From: Streptococcus suis YS161
Lineage (GTDB): Bacteria; Bacillota; Bacilli; Lactobacillales; Streptococcaceae
Assembly: GCF_002760245.1 (NCBI RefSeq)
Contig: NZ_ASCA01000006.1
Location: 1 to 64,000, forward strand
Direction of reading: 5' to 3'
Length of the DNA stretch: 64,000 bases
This document shows positions 36,904 through 46,836 of the stretch, one piece after another. Numbering within the stretch: the first letter of the stretch is position 1; each line of letters begins with the position of its first letter. The position numbers and the translations under genes are program-made. Below the pieces are notes generated by a model. The model was not told where the DNA came from. It was given only the letters and a program-made list of their open reading frames with translations, and made no database searches.

Positions 36904-38919
36904 TTACCACATATCCAGTCTCTCTTCGGGTGCCCTATACATTGGGTCACCTTCTTGAATATGGTAGACTTTATAAAAATCATCTATTTGCTGTAATTGG
37001 AGATTGACCCGAAATTCCTCAGGAGAATGTGTGTCTACCTGAAGTTGATAACGGCCATAATCAACCGCAACTATTTCTCGACGGCTACGAGCATAGTGCT
37101 CAAAAAATTCTTTTAGATTAGCTGACGGTTCTTCTTTTTTGAGCGTAGCCAAGGCAATCTGTATTCCTCCCAAATCCGCAAGATTTTCAGATAGAGTCTG
37201 TTGCCCATTTATTCTACCACCATAAACTTCCAGACCATCAAACAAGTCTACTAGGGCTTGATTTTTTTCTTCAAACGCTAGTCTATCTCGCTCTATCCAC
37301 CAGTCTTTTAGACTACCAGTCTCATCAAAATTTGCTCCTGTGGCATCAAAGGCATGAACAAACTCATGAGCGATAATTTTACCAATCCCGCCATAATTCT
37401 CGGCTACAGATTGATTTTTGTCATAATAGGGAGCTTGTAAAATAGCCGCCGGAATATAAATAGCATTCTGACTAGGAGCATAGGCGGCTGTTACTTCACT
37501 TGCCGATACATTGCTAGCCCAAGTTTGTCTATCTATTGGCTGACTATAACGCTCGAAAACTCCTGTTCTAGCTTGAATCGTAATAGCCAAAACATTTTCA
37601 ATATAAGACAAGTCTTCACGCACCTTTAATGACTTGGTCCAGTCGCTCAACTCCCTTGGATAGCCGATATGATAAGTGATATTTTCTAATTTTTTAATTG
37701 CAGCTTGCTTGGTGGCTTGACTGAGCCATTTATTGGCTAGAATCCTTTCTTGATAAGTCCTAGAGATTGCCTCAGCCATTTCCTGAATGGCAAGTAAGTC
37801 CGTTTCATCGGCATAGTTATGACCATAATAAACACCCAAGCTTTCCTTGAACATTCCAGTCACATCCAGATAAGTCATGTAATCATTTGGATAGGAGGCT
37901 GAAACTCCTTGGACTTCTGCATGAAATCTCCCTGCTGTCTGCATGATTTCCCCAGTCAAATAGGGAGCCAACTTCATTGCTTGGCTAACCAAAGCCCATG
38001 ATCGATATTCTGAGAAATTTTCTTCCTTGATAAATTGGGATAATTGTTCAAAATAGCTTGGATTAGAAACATAAACTTCCCCCGGTTCCAAGCCCACCAG
38101 TCCTACTAATTGTTCTCCAATCGATAAAGCTGGAGAGTAGTTTTTAACCTCTGAAAATGTTCTAAGTTCTTCTGCGTTCACAGGTCCCCAATCACTATGC
38201 ACATTCTCGCTAGCTGGTAGAGTGTCAACGAGTCGATTGTCAAAAGCAATGGCACCTTCAACCAAAGCAGTGGCCTCCTCGTCTGAGTAGCCACATTTTT
38301 CCAAAATATGTCTCGCAGATATACGGTAAGAATCCATGAGTTTCTCACGAACAGTCCTGTCTTCATAGTAAGACTTATCAGGTAGAATCGTCTGAGGTGG
38401 TAGCAAAATTAGCATTCTTTCAGATGTGTTTCGTGGATTGGCAATCACATCAAGACCATAGGGCAATGGATAGTCCTTACGAATCCAATCTTGACTAAGC
38501 GATTTCAGCTCGGAAAACGAAGTAATTCCCATCATTTCATCCAGTATCATTCTAGCTACTCTGACACCATCTTCTTCCCTTTTGGTAAAATCAAGACCTT
38601 GCTGATACAACTTGATAAATTCTACTAAATCCTCAGACTGAGGCTCTAGCTGACCAGCTACCATTTTGTCAAAATCCGATTTTAATTGCTCATCTACTTC
38701 CATTTGCAATCTTGTAAACTCATTGTAGAATGGTGTACCACTTGATAACCAGCCACCATTTAACCAGTCCTTGTTTATGGCTTGATAAAAATTAGTTTGG
38801 ATAGTCGGTTCTGCTTTTTCAACTTGTGTTTGGTCATCTCTTATTTTCTGACCACCACAGGCAGCTAAGAGACAGCTAAAACCAAGCAAAACCAATCTCA
38901 GTAGACCTTGTTTTATCAC
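36904..38919 (-). CDS. pepO: M13-family zinc metallopeptidase, lipoprotein form (PepO-like)
   Basis: 671 aa. A type II signal peptide with lipobox LAAC at about residues 18-21 predicts a surface lipoprotein. The peptidase M13 C-terminal domain has the zinc motif HEFVH in IAHEFVHAFDATGANFD, ENLADLGG with the third ligand, NAIYIPAAILQ, and a terminal LDMW, close to the neprilysin CxxW end. PepO proteins cleave oligopeptides and in streptococci can bind host plasminogen and fibronectin. Many lactic PepO enzymes lack a signal, so the anchor is worth noting. Confidence 0.9.
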   Translation of the reverse strand: MIKQGLLRLVLLGFSCLLAACGGQKIRDDQTQVEKAEPTIQTNFYQAINKDWLNGGWLSSGTPFYNEFTRLQMEVDEQLKSDFDKMVAGQLEPQSEDLVEFIKLYQQGLDFTKREEDGVRVARMILDEMMGITSFSELKSLSQDWIRKDYPLPYGLDVIANPRNTSERMLILLPPQTILPDKSYYEDRTVREKLMDSYRISARHILEKCGYSDEEATALVEGAIAFDNRLVDTLPASENVHSDWGPVNAEELRTFSEVKNYSPALSIGEQLVGLVGLEPGEVYVSNPSYFEQLSQFIKEENFSEYRSWALVSQAMKLAPYLTGEIMQTAGRFHAEVQGVSASYPNDYMTYLDVTGMFKESLGVYYGHNYADETDLLAIQEMAEAISRTYQERILANKWLSQATKQAAIKKLENITYHIGYPRELSDWTKSLKVREDLSYIENVLAITIQARTGVFERYSQPIDRQTWASNVSASEVTAAYAPSQNAIYIPAAILQAPYYDKNQSVAENYGGIGKIIAHEFVHAFDATGANFDETGSLKDWWIERDRLAFEEKNQALVDLFDGLEVYGGRINGQQTLSENLADLGGIQIALATLKKEEPSANLKEFFEHYARSRREIVAVDYGRYQLQVDTHSPEEFRVNLQLQQIDDFYKVYHIQEGDPMYRAPEERLDMW

Positions 38920-38979
38920 GCGTCACTCCCTCATTTGTTTTCCACAAACTATTTCGACAGACAAAGATGCAGAAAATAA

Positions 38980-40002
38980 TTACTCCTCCGCATCTTGCTC
39001 TTTCTTCAGCTCCCCAATCGTCTCAAAACTTGCTCGACCATCCGCAGCCAGAGCCTCCTGCTCGTAAGCGTTAATAATCTGGGCAACGACTGGATGGCGA
39101 ACCACATCCTTGGCTGAAAAATGCACGAAATCAATCTGTGGAATCTTACTCAACTTCTCCGTCGCATCAATCAGGCCTGACTTAACCTTGCGTGGCAGGT
39201 CAATCTGGCTAATGTCTCCATTGACAATCATCTTGGAGTTAAAGCCCAGACGGGTCAGGAACATCTTCATCTGCATAATGGTGGTGTTTTGTGCCTCATC
39301 CAAGATAACAAAGGCATCTTCCAGCGTCCGCCCCCGCATATAGGCCAGCGGTGCAATCTCGATAATCTCGCGCTCCATTAGGCGCGTGGTCTGCTCCTTG
39401 CCCAAAATCTGGTAGAGGGCATCATAGACCGGGCGCAAATAAGGATCTACTTTTTCTTTTAAGTCCCCTGGTAAAAAGCCTAAACTTTCGCCTGCTTCCA
39501 CCGCAGGACGGGTTAGGACAATGCGCTTGACCTGTCCCCGCTTGAGGGCTGTAACCGCTAGTGTAACCGCTAAGAAGGTCTTCCCTGTACCAGCAGGACC
39601 AATTCCAAACACGATATCATGACGCTTTACGCTGTCTACATAGAGTTTTTGACCAAGGGTCTTTACGCGAATGGGTTTGCCGTAGTTGTCCTTGATAATT
39701 TCTTCTTCGTAGAGGGCAACGAATTTCTCAATCTCATCATTTTTGACCATAGAAATAGCCGTGACCACATCAGGCGTATTGATGATCAAGCCCCGATTGA
39801 CCAAAACCAATAGGGACTGGATAACCAAACGAGCCTGTTCGACATGCTCTTCTTGCCCAATCACTTGAACTTTTTCCGTCCGTGCATGAATAACCACACC
39901 TAGTTCCTGTTCCATCAATCTCAGATGGCGTTCATTGGACCCAAAAAGGCTAAATAGATCATCTGGATGTTTTAAGTGAATATCAATCGAATGTTCTAGC
40001 AA
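38980..40002 (-). CDS. phoH: PhoH family ATPase
   Basis: 340 aa. An N-terminal KH-like region (residues 1-70) precedes the PhoH nucleotide-binding domain with Walker A GPAGTGKTFLAV, TRPAVEAGESLGFLPGD and Walker B FVILDEAQN. Relatives (YbeZ/PhoH) act with YbeY-type RNases in ribosome quality control. The usual partner ybeY is not in the window. ATG 40002 is preceded by AAAAGGAG. Confidence 0.93.
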   Translation of the reverse strand: MLEHSIDIHLKHPDDLFSLFGSNERHLRLMEQELGVVIHARTEKVQVIGQEEHVEQARLVIQSLLVLVNRGLIINTPDVVTAISMVKNDEIEKFVALYEEEIIKDNYGKPIRVKTLGQKLYVDSVKRHDIVFGIGPAGTGKTFLAVTLAVTALKRGQVKRIVLTRPAVEAGESLGFLPGDLKEKVDPYLRPVYDALYQILGKEQTTRLMEREIIEIAPLAYMRGRTLEDAFVILDEAQNTTIMQMKMFLTRLGFNSKMIVNGDISQIDLPRKVKSGLIDATEKLSKIPQIDFVHFSAKDVVRHPVVAQIINAYEQEALAADGRASFETIGELKKEQDAEE

Positions 40003-40040
40003 GAGTTGCTCCTTTTCCTGTGCTTTTCTCTATTATAACA

Positions 40041-40065
40041 AAAATAGCCCAAACAAGGCTATTTT
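40041..40065 (-). terminator. Terminator downstream of yozE
   Basis: AAAATAGCC-ttgtttg-GGCTATTTT with flanking T-rich DNA, 16 bases after the yozE stop and upstream of phoH. A TATAAT box for phoH follows directly. Confidence 0.7.
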
Positions 40066-40080
40066 GTACTATTTTATCCA

Positions 40081-40296
40081 TCAATGTCCCAAATAATCTT
40101 CCCAAATCGCATCAAAATCAGACATGGAAAAGGCAAAGCTGGCTGATTCCTCCAAAAAACGACTGACTTCATCAAAATTATCTGATTGCTTAGGAAAATC
40201 AGACTCATCAAAGGCATAATCTGCCAAGATAGCTACTGGTTCATTACTTTTCGGGTTGCGCTGGGTCATCAACCAAGAATAAAAACTTCTTCTCAC
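40081..40296 (-). CDS. YozE family small protein (UPF0346)
   Basis: 71 aa, normal length. [20 protein letters not shown] and [16 protein letters not shown] are typical of YozE, a SAM-like helical domain of unknown function. It lies six bases after the broken DUF1801 gene and before the terminator at 40041. Confidence 0.9.
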   Translation of the reverse strand: MRRSFYSWLMTQRNPKSNEPVAILADYAFDESDFPKQSDNFDEVSRFLEESASFAFSMSDFDAIWEDYLGH

Positions 40297-40301
40297 TACA
40301 T

Positions 40302-40743
40302 CTACTTTCTATGATTTTTTTCGTAGAGCTCTATATAGCGCTCCATAGACATCTTACTAACTAAATCCCCAATCAATTCATAAGGAATATTCTTGGGATT
40401 TTTCATACGAATACAGGACTTGCCCATATCCAGTTTGGTAGGTACCTGTGCTTGATAAGCAGCAAAGAACCAATCATTCAATTCTTGGTCCATATAGATT
40501 CCCATGTGGTACGATGTGTGCCTTTTGTGATGCCAAGGCAAGGAAAGGCAGGGGCTCTCCCGGTGTGCAATGATAACCATCGGGGTAGGCAGCAAGCGGC
40601 ACATAATAGTTAATCATACCTCCCAAGATGCCTATTTCAAAACCAGCTGGTAACTGTTCCACAATCACTTGATGGAGCCGTTCAACCGCTTCCTTCCGAT
40701 TGGCAGCCATATATTCTTCAATCGTTTCCACTTCAATCAGCAT
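40302..40743 (-). pseudogene. DUF1801/YdhG-type protein, frameshifted
   Basis: The N-terminal part (40743 to about 40506) reads MLIEVETIEEYMAANRKEA through PLPFLALASQKAHI. The C-terminal part continues in another frame from about 40505 with YHMGIYMDQELNDWFFAAY to KNHRK. Joined, the two give about 146 aa, the family length. The shift falls around GGCACACATCGTACCACATG near 40500-40515. Two separate active proteins are unlikely because each half lacks part of the fold. A sequencing error of one base would give the same picture. Confidence 0.8.
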
Positions 40744-40752
40744 GACTTTCTC

Positions 40753-41673
40753 CTATCTCAACCCCAACATACTCTCTTTGGCATGAATCATGTCCGTTAT
40801 CATCTGACAGTATGGCGTAGGGATACCTGCACGTTTGCCCTTAAAAACAACCGCTCCATTCAGATAATCAATTTCTGTCTTTCGACCATGTTGGACCAAA
40901 TCCTGGTGCATAGATGGATAGTGATTGGAAGCCTTCTTAGAAGCATCAATAACATATTTCCAAATAGCTTCTTCGTCAATTCCATCTGCCTCAGACTTGG
41001 CAACGGCGATAAATTCCTTGAAAATACCTTGCACCAAATTCAGGCCAGCCTCCGTACCGAATAATTCACCAATTGTACAGTCTAAAATGGTACAAGTTGG
41101 ATTCATCACACCATTAACACAGGCTTTCTGCCAAATAGCACTGACAACATGATTGTCATAGGTCACATTTAGCCCAGCTTCATTCAGCATTTCAATAATA
41201 TCCGCAACTGATTGCTCATCACCAAGAATATGCTGAACGGAGATAGAACCCGGACCTTCTAAGTGAGCATGTCCAGGACCCTTTAGTCCCGCCAACCACA
41301 TGGTCACCCCAACCATGATACTTTCATCTGGCACGTACCGACGCATGGTCGTCGCATGCCCCAAACCATTCAAGAGACTCAAAACCTTGGTAGTTGGACC
41401 GATAATCGGTTTAATATCCCGCAACATCTTTGGCAACTGATCAGCCTTTGTCAATAGAATGATAAAATCTGCTTCTCTCGTTGCTTCGGCCGGTTTCATG
41501 ATGGGTAAATGTACAGTTTCCTCTACATCTCCAGTCACTTTCAAGCCGTTTTCTCGAATTACCTCGATATGCTCTTCCCAATTATCCAGCAAAATCACTT
41601 CATGATTTGTCTTAGACAATTGATAACCAAAACGACAACCCATTGCCCCACTACCAGCAATATATACTAGCAT
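40753..41673 (-). CDS. panE: 2-dehydropantoate 2-reductase family protein
   Basis: 306 aa ApbA/PanE fold: NAD(P)-binding start LVYIAGSGAMGCRFG, KADQLPKMLRDI, and the C-terminal domain with HYPSMHQDLVQHGRKTEIDYLNG, which carries the family Lys/Ser substrate site. It would reduce ketopantoate to pantoate for coenzyme A. Streptococci often lack the other pantothenate genes, so the true substrate may be another 2-keto acid. It lies 9 bp before the broken DUF1801 gene and 9 bp after cvfB. Confidence 0.85.
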   Translation of the reverse strand: MLVYIAGSGAMGCRFGYQLSKTNHEVILLDNWEEHIEVIRENGLKVTGDVEETVHLPIMKPAEATREADFIILLTKADQLPKMLRDIKPIIGPTTKVLSLLNGLGHATTMRRYVPDESIMVGVTMWLAGLKGPGHAHLEGPGSISVQHILGDEQSVADIIEMLNEAGLNVTYDNHVVSAIWQKACVNGVMNPTCTILDCTIGELFGTEAGLNLVQGIFKEFIAVAKSEADGIDEEAIWKYVIDASKKASNHYPSMHQDLVQHGRKTEIDYLNGAVVFKGKRAGIPTPYCQMITDMIHAKESMLGLR

Positions 41674-41682
41674 AGACGCCCC

Positions 41683-42537
41683 CTAGACCAACTCTGTTCC
41701 AAAAGAATCCTGTTTAATTTTTCCAGCCTTCATCAAACCACCAAGAGCTTTTTTGAATTGCCCTTTGGAAATACCAAAGGTGGCCTTGATGTCTTCCGGA
41801 GCAGACTTATCGTTCAAGGTCATGAAACCTCCATTGCTTTCCAGATAAGTCAATATCATCTGGGCATCATTTTCCAGCATCTCAAATGAACGTGGCTTGA
41901 GAGACAAGTTCAATGTCCGATCAACTGCACGGTAGCCGATGACACGCGCCTCCAAAACCTGACCCAGACGCGGTTCCGCAAAGCGTTCGCTCGGATGGAT
42001 AAAACCAAGCATGTTGTTGTCTGGCAAATAAACAAAAGTACCATTCATTTTCAAACGATAGACAATCGCTCGCAGATTTTGGTTTTGCATATTGTCATAA
42101 GCAGGTCCAGCCATTTTCTGAAAATCTTCCTGAAAAGCTGGCAGAGCCCAAATGCGGTCCTTCTTATCGACGTCTAATTTGACGTACAACTGATCCCCTT
42201 TTTTCGGCCAGAGTTCCTTGATTTCAGGCAAAATGTCCAAGGAAACAACCACTTGCTTGTCTGGTAGACCTGTATCCACAAAGACACCCAAATCCTTACG
42301 TACCTCTGTGACAGTTCCCCAACCAAAGCCGATACGACTCGCCCCAACTTCCTTAGTTGTCAAACGGAGTTTTTGTTTCATATCGGTATAGGCAAATCCT
42401 TTAACAGATTGACCTAGACTATGTTCTCCTTCATCCTTAGAAAGAGCAAAGGTTCTACCCTCTTTTTGGACAAAGTAAAACTGATCGTTTTCGTCAGTCA
42501 CTAAACCAACTATATACTGTGCTAATAAATCATTCAT
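41683..42537 (-). CDS. cvfB: S1-domain RNA-binding protein CvfB
   Basis: 284 aa, exactly the family size when started at ATG 42537. A longer frame crosses the frr terminator and is rejected. It contains S1-like RNA-binding domains (GFGWGTVTEVRKDLGVFVDTG; IHPSERFAEPRLGQVLEARVIG) and a C-terminal winged helix ending near KQDSFGTELV. CvfB proteins modulate virulence gene expression in staphylococci and bind poly-U RNA. It heads a small operon with panE. Confidence 0.9.
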   Translation of the reverse strand: MNDLLAQYIVGLVTDENDQFYFVQKEGRTFALSKDEGEHSLGQSVKGFAYTDMKQKLRLTTKEVGASRIGFGWGTVTEVRKDLGVFVDTGLPDKQVVVSLDILPEIKELWPKKGDQLYVKLDVDKKDRIWALPAFQEDFQKMAGPAYDNMQNQNLRAIVYRLKMNGTFVYLPDNNMLGFIHPSERFAEPRLGQVLEARVIGYRAVDRTLNLSLKPRSFEMLENDAQMILTYLESNGGFMTLNDKSAPEDIKATFGISKGQFKKALGGLMKAGKIKQDSFGTELV

Positions 42538-42558
42538 GATTTTCTTCTTTCTGATTAA

Positions 42559-42592
42559 AAAGTGGGGGAAGTCTTGTCTAACTTCCCCCATT
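42559..42592 (-). terminator. Terminator of frr
   Basis: TGGGGGAAGT (42563-42572) pairs with ACTTCCCCCA (42581-42590), and on the minus strand CTTTTTAAT follows. It separates pyrH-frr from cvfB. Confidence 0.85.
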
Positions 42593-42668
42593 AGATTTCT
42601 TATTGGTTCACCACTGGAAGTTAGACAGCCCAGTGATGATCTATTTTTGTAGTCTAAAAACGTGTTGA

Positions 42669-43226
42669 TTAAACTTCCAACAATTCTTTTTCTTTGTCGG
42701 CAGTCATTTTATCAATTGTCTTGATAGCATCATCTGTTACTTTTTGAATATCTTTTTCAAGCGTCTTCAACTCGTCTTCTGTGATTTCTTTTGCTTTTTC
42801 AGCTTTTTTAGCTTCATCCATGGCATCACGACGGATATTACGGATGGCAACTTTCGAATTTTCACCGACTTTTTTCACATCTTTCGCCAAGTTCTTACGA
42901 GTTTCCTCTGTAAGGGCAGGAATAACCAAACGGATAACAGTACCGTCAGATTGCGGTGTCAAACCAAGATCTGAAGCGTTCAAAGCACGCTCAATATCCT
43001 TCAAGATTGACTTATCAAACGGAGTAATCAAAAGAACACGCGCTTCTGGCACTGTAATACCAGCCAACTGGTTCAATGGCGTTGGAGAACCGTAGTACTC
43101 AACTGAAATACGGTCCAACAAACTAGCATTGGCACGGCCAGCACGAATGTGGCTGAATTCACGTGCCAAACTCTGATGAGATTGGTTCATGCGCTCTTGC
43201 GCTTTAGCAATAATTTCTTTAGACAT
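42669..43226 (-). CDS. frr: Ribosome recycling factor
   Basis: 185 aa, full length. [17 protein letters not shown] and the C-terminal helix [24 protein letters not shown] are diagnostic. It releases ribosomes from mRNA after termination together with EF-G and is essential. It lies 27 bp downstream of pyrH, the standard arrangement. Confidence 0.97.
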   Translation of the reverse strand: MSKEIIAKAQERMNQSHQSLAREFSHIRAGRANASLLDRISVEYYGSPTPLNQLAGITVPEARVLLITPFDKSILKDIERALNASDLGLTPQSDGTVIRLVIPALTEETRKNLAKDVKKVGENSKVAIRNIRRDAMDEAKKAEKAKEITEDELKTLEKDIQKVTDDAIKTIDKMTADKEKELLEV

Positions 43227-43253
43227 AAGACTTCCTTCTTTATTTTTTATCTT

Positions 43254-43985
43254 TTATTTTTCTTCTGAAGAATTTGAAACGGTAGTACCGATTGGCTCAC
43301 CGAAGACAACACGTTTAATATTTCCTGGTTCATTCATATTGAACACGACCAAATCAATATCATTGTCCATTGAGAGAGTTGATGCCGTCGCATCCATGAT
43401 TTTCAAACCACGACTAATCACTTCACGGTGGGTCAATTCATTGAATTTAACCGCATTGGCATCTTTCTTCGGATCAGCATTGTAGACGCCATCTACACCA
43501 TTTTTAGCCATCAAAATGGCATCGGCTTCAATTTCTGCTGCACGCAGGGCTGCAGTTGTATCTGTTGAGAAGTAGGGTGAACCAATCCCAGCACCAAAGA
43601 TGACAATGCGACCTTTTTCAAGGTGACGAAGGGCACGACCACGGATATAAGGTTCTGCAACAGATTGCATGGCAATAGCTGTTTGAACACGTGTATCCAC
43701 ACCCAGTTGTTTGAGGGAATCAGCCATTACAAGAGCGTTCATCACCGTACCAAGCATACCAGTATAGTCTGCCTGAACACGATCCATTCCAGCTTCAGCA
43801 GCTGGCTCACCACGCCATAGGTTTCCTCCGCCGATAACAAGCGCAATTTGAACACCAGATTCTGCTACTTCTTGAATCTCCTTAGCCATTTCTTGAACTG
43901 TTTGGATATCAATACCCACACCACGTTCACCTGCCAAGGCTTCACCAGATAGTTTGATTAGAATACGTTCGTATTTAGGTTTCAT
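43254..43985 (-). CDS. pyrH: UMP kinase
   Basis: 243 aa amino-acid-kinase-fold enzyme, UMP + ATP to UDP + ADP, allosterically regulated. [40 protein letters not shown] and [11 protein letters not shown]-like [17 protein letters not shown] are all present. ATG 43985 is 7 bases from GGAG, and ATG 43988 is an alternative. Essential; co-transcribed with frr. Confidence 0.96.
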   Translation of the reverse strand: MKPKYERILIKLSGEALAGERGVGIDIQTVQEMAKEIQEVAESGVQIALVIGGGNLWRGEPAAEAGMDRVQADYTGMLGTVMNALVMADSLKQLGVDTRVQTAIAMQSVAEPYIRGRALRHLEKGRIVIFGAGIGSPYFSTDTTAALRAAEIEADAILMAKNGVDGVYNADPKKDANAVKFNELTHREVISRGLKIMDATASTLSMDNDIDLVVFNMNEPGNIKRVVFGEPIGTTVSNSSEEK

Positions 43986-44053
43986 CATCTCTCTCCTCTA
44001 TTTTATCCCTACTATTCTACCACAAAAACCGTTTTTTTTATACTGAAATCTCT

Positions 44054-44090
44054 AAGAAAAAAGGAAAATCTTCAACGAGCTTTCCTTCTC
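44054..44090 (-). terminator. Terminator of the SpoVB/MurJ-type gene
   Basis: On the minus strand AAGGAAAgctcgttgaagattTTCCTTTTTTC, a 6 to 7 bp stem with a T run. It also shields pyrH from read-through. Confidence 0.7.
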
Positions 44091-44154
44091 ACATTCTAAA
44101 ACGCCTCTTTTTCCCAGCTTTTCAATAGTAGAAAATAGAGATTTTTAAAACAAA

Positions 44155-45795
44155 CTATCCTAGGCGCAATTTCCTCCGTAAACTCTGAGCCCGACTTCCA
44201 ATTAAACGATCTAGCTGACGAGTCTTCAATGTCAAGATGACAAAAACAAGCATACCTGCTCCACCTGCAACAGCCAAGTGGATAAAGCTAGATACATAGC
44301 CATTTGCTGGAAGGATAAGATTCAAGACAAATTCAATCCCCCATACAATGAGTCCCATTACGATAGAAATCCAACTAATGGTCGCAATATCTTTTATCAC
44401 TAGTCTTTCATCAATATGCAGAACCTTGTCAATTCGTCTATAGAAGAGGTACAGCATAATTCCCAACCCAAATATCGTTGAGATAAAGCTACCATATACC
44501 TTAAAGACATAGATCATTGGTACTTGTAAAACGATTTTCACTAGCATCCCAATCAAGAAATAATAAATGGCTCTTCTATTTTCAAATATCGCTTGAATGA
44601 CCACACTAATGACAGAATATAGTCCCAGAGGTAAAATTAAAAATAAGTTCCAAATGAATAGAGTAATGGCGATAGGCTCTGACGGTCCGTAAAAAATCGT
44701 ATAGAGTGGCCCAGCTAACAGGACTGTTCCAACAATTGCCGGTATAGTAAATATAAAGAGTAATTGTAGATTATCCGCCACTAAATGAGACGCCGCCTTC
44801 AAATCTTTCTTGACAAATTTCTCTGTAATCAATGGAATAGCAACACTTCCCAAACTCAGTGAAATCCCAATAATCATCATCGTAATCTTACTTGGATTGG
44901 CAGCCATATATGAATAAAGTTCCAAAAGTTCCGAATTACTGTAATTCGTAATTCTTTCCATAACACGAATAAATGTGACTTGGTCAATAAACTGCAATAA
45001 TTGAATCGTTAGACCTAAAATGATAATTGGAATCGCATCTCGAACAGTTTCCTTAATAAGTTGACCTGTATCCAAAGAAATCTTTTGTTTCTTAGCATGA
45101 AGCAACTTACCAAGGTAACCTTGCTTCCATAAAGTATAAACTAAAATCCCAACACTAGCAATCATACCGACAAAAGCTGCAAAGGTAGATTGGACAACTG
45201 CTTCAAGATAGTCACCGCTACCCAACTTCATAATCATAAATGTTGCTGCCAGTATCCAGATAACCCGTACCAGCTGCTCTGCAAGCTGACTGATCGCATA
45301 GGGCTTCATATCGTGCCGACCTTGGAAAAAACCACGCAAGATACTCATGGCTGGGAAGATAAAGAGAGGCGGGACTAGACTATACATGACTGGAAGTAAC
45401 TTTTCCTTCGACCCCGATGCGTCTGCCAACCACGGAGCACTTAGATACATGACCCCTGCAAAGACAGCTCCAAAGACCAGCATGAGCTTGAAGAATTCTC
45501 TGACCAAGTAGAGTGACACCTCTTCTTTACCCAAGACATTGTATTTAGCTACTTGTTTGGCAATAGCTGTCGGAAGACCAGCTGTTGAAATCAATAAGAA
45601 GTTGGCATAGATTTGATACCCCATACTAAAGAGGGCATTGGCTTCAGCTCGATATTCCCCTAACCAAATATACCAGGGAATAACATAGGCAACACCAAGC
45701 AGGCGACTAAGAATATTTCCAGCAGTCAACCAAGCCAAGCCTCTAGCCATTGTCGCCTGTTCTTTGGACTGCTGCATTTCAACTTTTTCGGACAT
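44155..45795 (-). CDS. MOP-family lipid flippase (SpoVB/YtgP/MurJ type)
   Basis: 546 aa with 14 predicted TM helices. MARGLAWLTAGNILSRLLGVAYVIPWYIWLG is typical of streptococcal YtgP proteins, which serve as the lipid II flippase (MurJ function). The frame is open 36 codons further upstream, but that part is RUP-like repeat sequence, so ATG 45795 is chosen. It lies far from the cps operon and should serve peptidoglycan, not capsule, export. Confidence 0.88.
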   Translation of the reverse strand: MSEKVEMQQSKEQATMARGLAWLTAGNILSRLLGVAYVIPWYIWLGEYRAEANALFSMGYQIYANFLLISTAGLPTAIAKQVAKYNVLGKEEVSLYLVREFFKLMLVFGAVFAGVMYLSAPWLADASGSKEKLLPVMYSLVPPLFIFPAMSILRGFFQGRHDMKPYAISQLAEQLVRVIWILAATFMIMKLGSGDYLEAVVQSTFAAFVGMIASVGILVYTLWKQGYLGKLLHAKKQKISLDTGQLIKETVRDAIPIIILGLTIQLLQFIDQVTFIRVMERITNYSNSELLELYSYMAANPSKITMMIIGISLSLGSVAIPLITEKFVKKDLKAASHLVADNLQLLFIFTIPAIVGTVLLAGPLYTIFYGPSEPIAITLFIWNLFLILPLGLYSVISVVIQAIFENRRAIYYFLIGMLVKIVLQVPMIYVFKVYGSFISTIFGLGIMLYLFYRRIDKVLHIDERLVIKDIATISWISIVMGLIVWGIEFVLNLILPANGYVSSFIHLAVAGGAGMLVFVILTLKTRQLDRLIGSRAQSLRRKLRLG

Positions 45796-45837
45796 TTTTC
45801 TATTACTTTCTATGTAAATATAAGATAGGAAAAACTC

Positions 45838-45941
45838 ATACTCTTCGAAAATCAAAATCAGACGTTGTTGACTTGATTTGATGAACTTCAGTTCTATCTG
45901 CATCTACGTCGCCTAGTCTGATTTTGATTTTCATTGAGTAT
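45838..45941. repeat. RUP-like MITE, copy 3
   Basis: 104 bp, ATACTCTTCGAAAATCAAAATC at the left and GATTTTGATTTTCATTGAGTAT at the right. It abuts the 5' end of the flippase gene and so probably carries or alters its promoter. It is about 90 percent the reverse complement of copy 4 at 48966. Confidence 0.85.
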
Positions 45942-46011
45942 TAATTTCTATTTTTGGATTTTCACAAAGTCTAACTCTTTCATTATAAACTTTTATCATA
46001 CCAAAGTAAAA

Positions 46012-46034
46012 GAAAAACCCACCCATAAGGTGGG
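46012..46034 (-). terminator. Terminator of yghU
   Basis: CCCACC-cataa-GGTGGG with TTTTTC on the minus strand, 9 bases after the yghU stop. Confidence 0.8.
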
Positions 46035-46042
46035 CAAGTCAA

Positions 46043-46831
46043 TTAATTATCAATTGAATGATATCTCACTGTCAACCCTCGTTGTACAGCTGGGCGTTGG
46101 GCTATTTTCTCTACCCAGGACTTTAGATGCTTGTAAGAATCAACATCTAAAAATTCTGCCGAACCTGAATATAGTTCTCCTTGAACCAAGCGACCATACC
46201 AAGACCAAATAGCAATATCTGCGATGGTATAGGTATTTCCAGCTATATATTCTCTTGTCGCCAATAGCTGATCCAAGAGATCCAGCTGACGCTTAGTTTC
46301 CATTGTATAGCGATTAATCGGATATTCTTGCGCTGTCGGAGCGTAATGGAAGAAATGTCCAAATCCTCCACCAACAAATGGAGCGGCGCCAGTTTGCCAG
46401 AAGAGCCAGTTAAGAACCTCTGTCCGCTCTGCCCAAGCTTTTGGTAGGAAGGCCTCAAACTTTTCTGCCAAGTAGTAGAGAATGTTGGCAGATTCAAAGA
46501 CCCGAACTGGCTCCTTCTCCGAATAATCAACCATAGCTGGTATTTTGGAGTTGGGGTTGATGGCAACAAAATCGGAGCCAAATTGGTCTCCTTGACCGAT
46601 ATTGATGAGAAAGAGGTCATAATCAGCTTCCGAAATACCTAACTCTTTCAACTCCTCCAACATAATAGCAACTTTAATACCGTTAGGTGTTCCCAAGGAA
46701 TAAACTTGGAGGGGCTTGTCACCTTTTGGTAATTTATGTTCAAAGCGACTCCCTGCTGTTGGACGATTGCCTGAACGATTGTCATTTTCATCTTCCCACT
46801 TCCAAACGAGTGGTTTCGTGTATTCTGTCAT
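46043..46831 (-). CDS. yghU: YghU-like glutathione-dependent disulfide-bond oxidoreductase
   Basis: 262 aa GST-fold protein of the Nu class. KPLVWKWEDENDNRSGNRPTAGS and the thioredoxin-like domain LQVYSLGTPNGIKVAIMLEEL carry the glutathione-site Thr/Asn typical of YghU. INPNSKIPAMVDY and ESANILYYLAEKF follow, then an all-helical C-terminal domain. It acts on organic hydroperoxides and disulfides with glutathione. It lies 5 bp downstream of a small helical-protein gene, so they form one operon. Confidence 0.9.
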   Translation of the reverse strand: MTEYTKPLVWKWEDENDNRSGNRPTAGSRFEHKLPKGDKPLQVYSLGTPNGIKVAIMLEELKELGISEADYDLFLINIGQGDQFGSDFVAINPNSKIPAMVDYSEKEPVRVFESANILYYLAEKFEAFLPKAWAERTEVLNWLFWQTGAAPFVGGGFGHFFHYAPTAQEYPINRYTMETKRQLDLLDQLLATREYIAGNTYTIADIAIWSWYGRLVQGELYSGSAEFLDVDSYKHLKSWVEKIAQRPAVQRGLTVRYHSIDN

Positions 46832-46836
46832 CTTTT

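Noticed and set aside
42538-42591. N-terminal extension of CvfB
   Set aside because: It runs into the frr terminator hairpin; ATG 42537 gives the exact family length.
45796-45903. N-terminal extension of the MOP-type flippase
   Set aside because: The extension is translated RUP-like repeat; family homology begins after ATG 45795.
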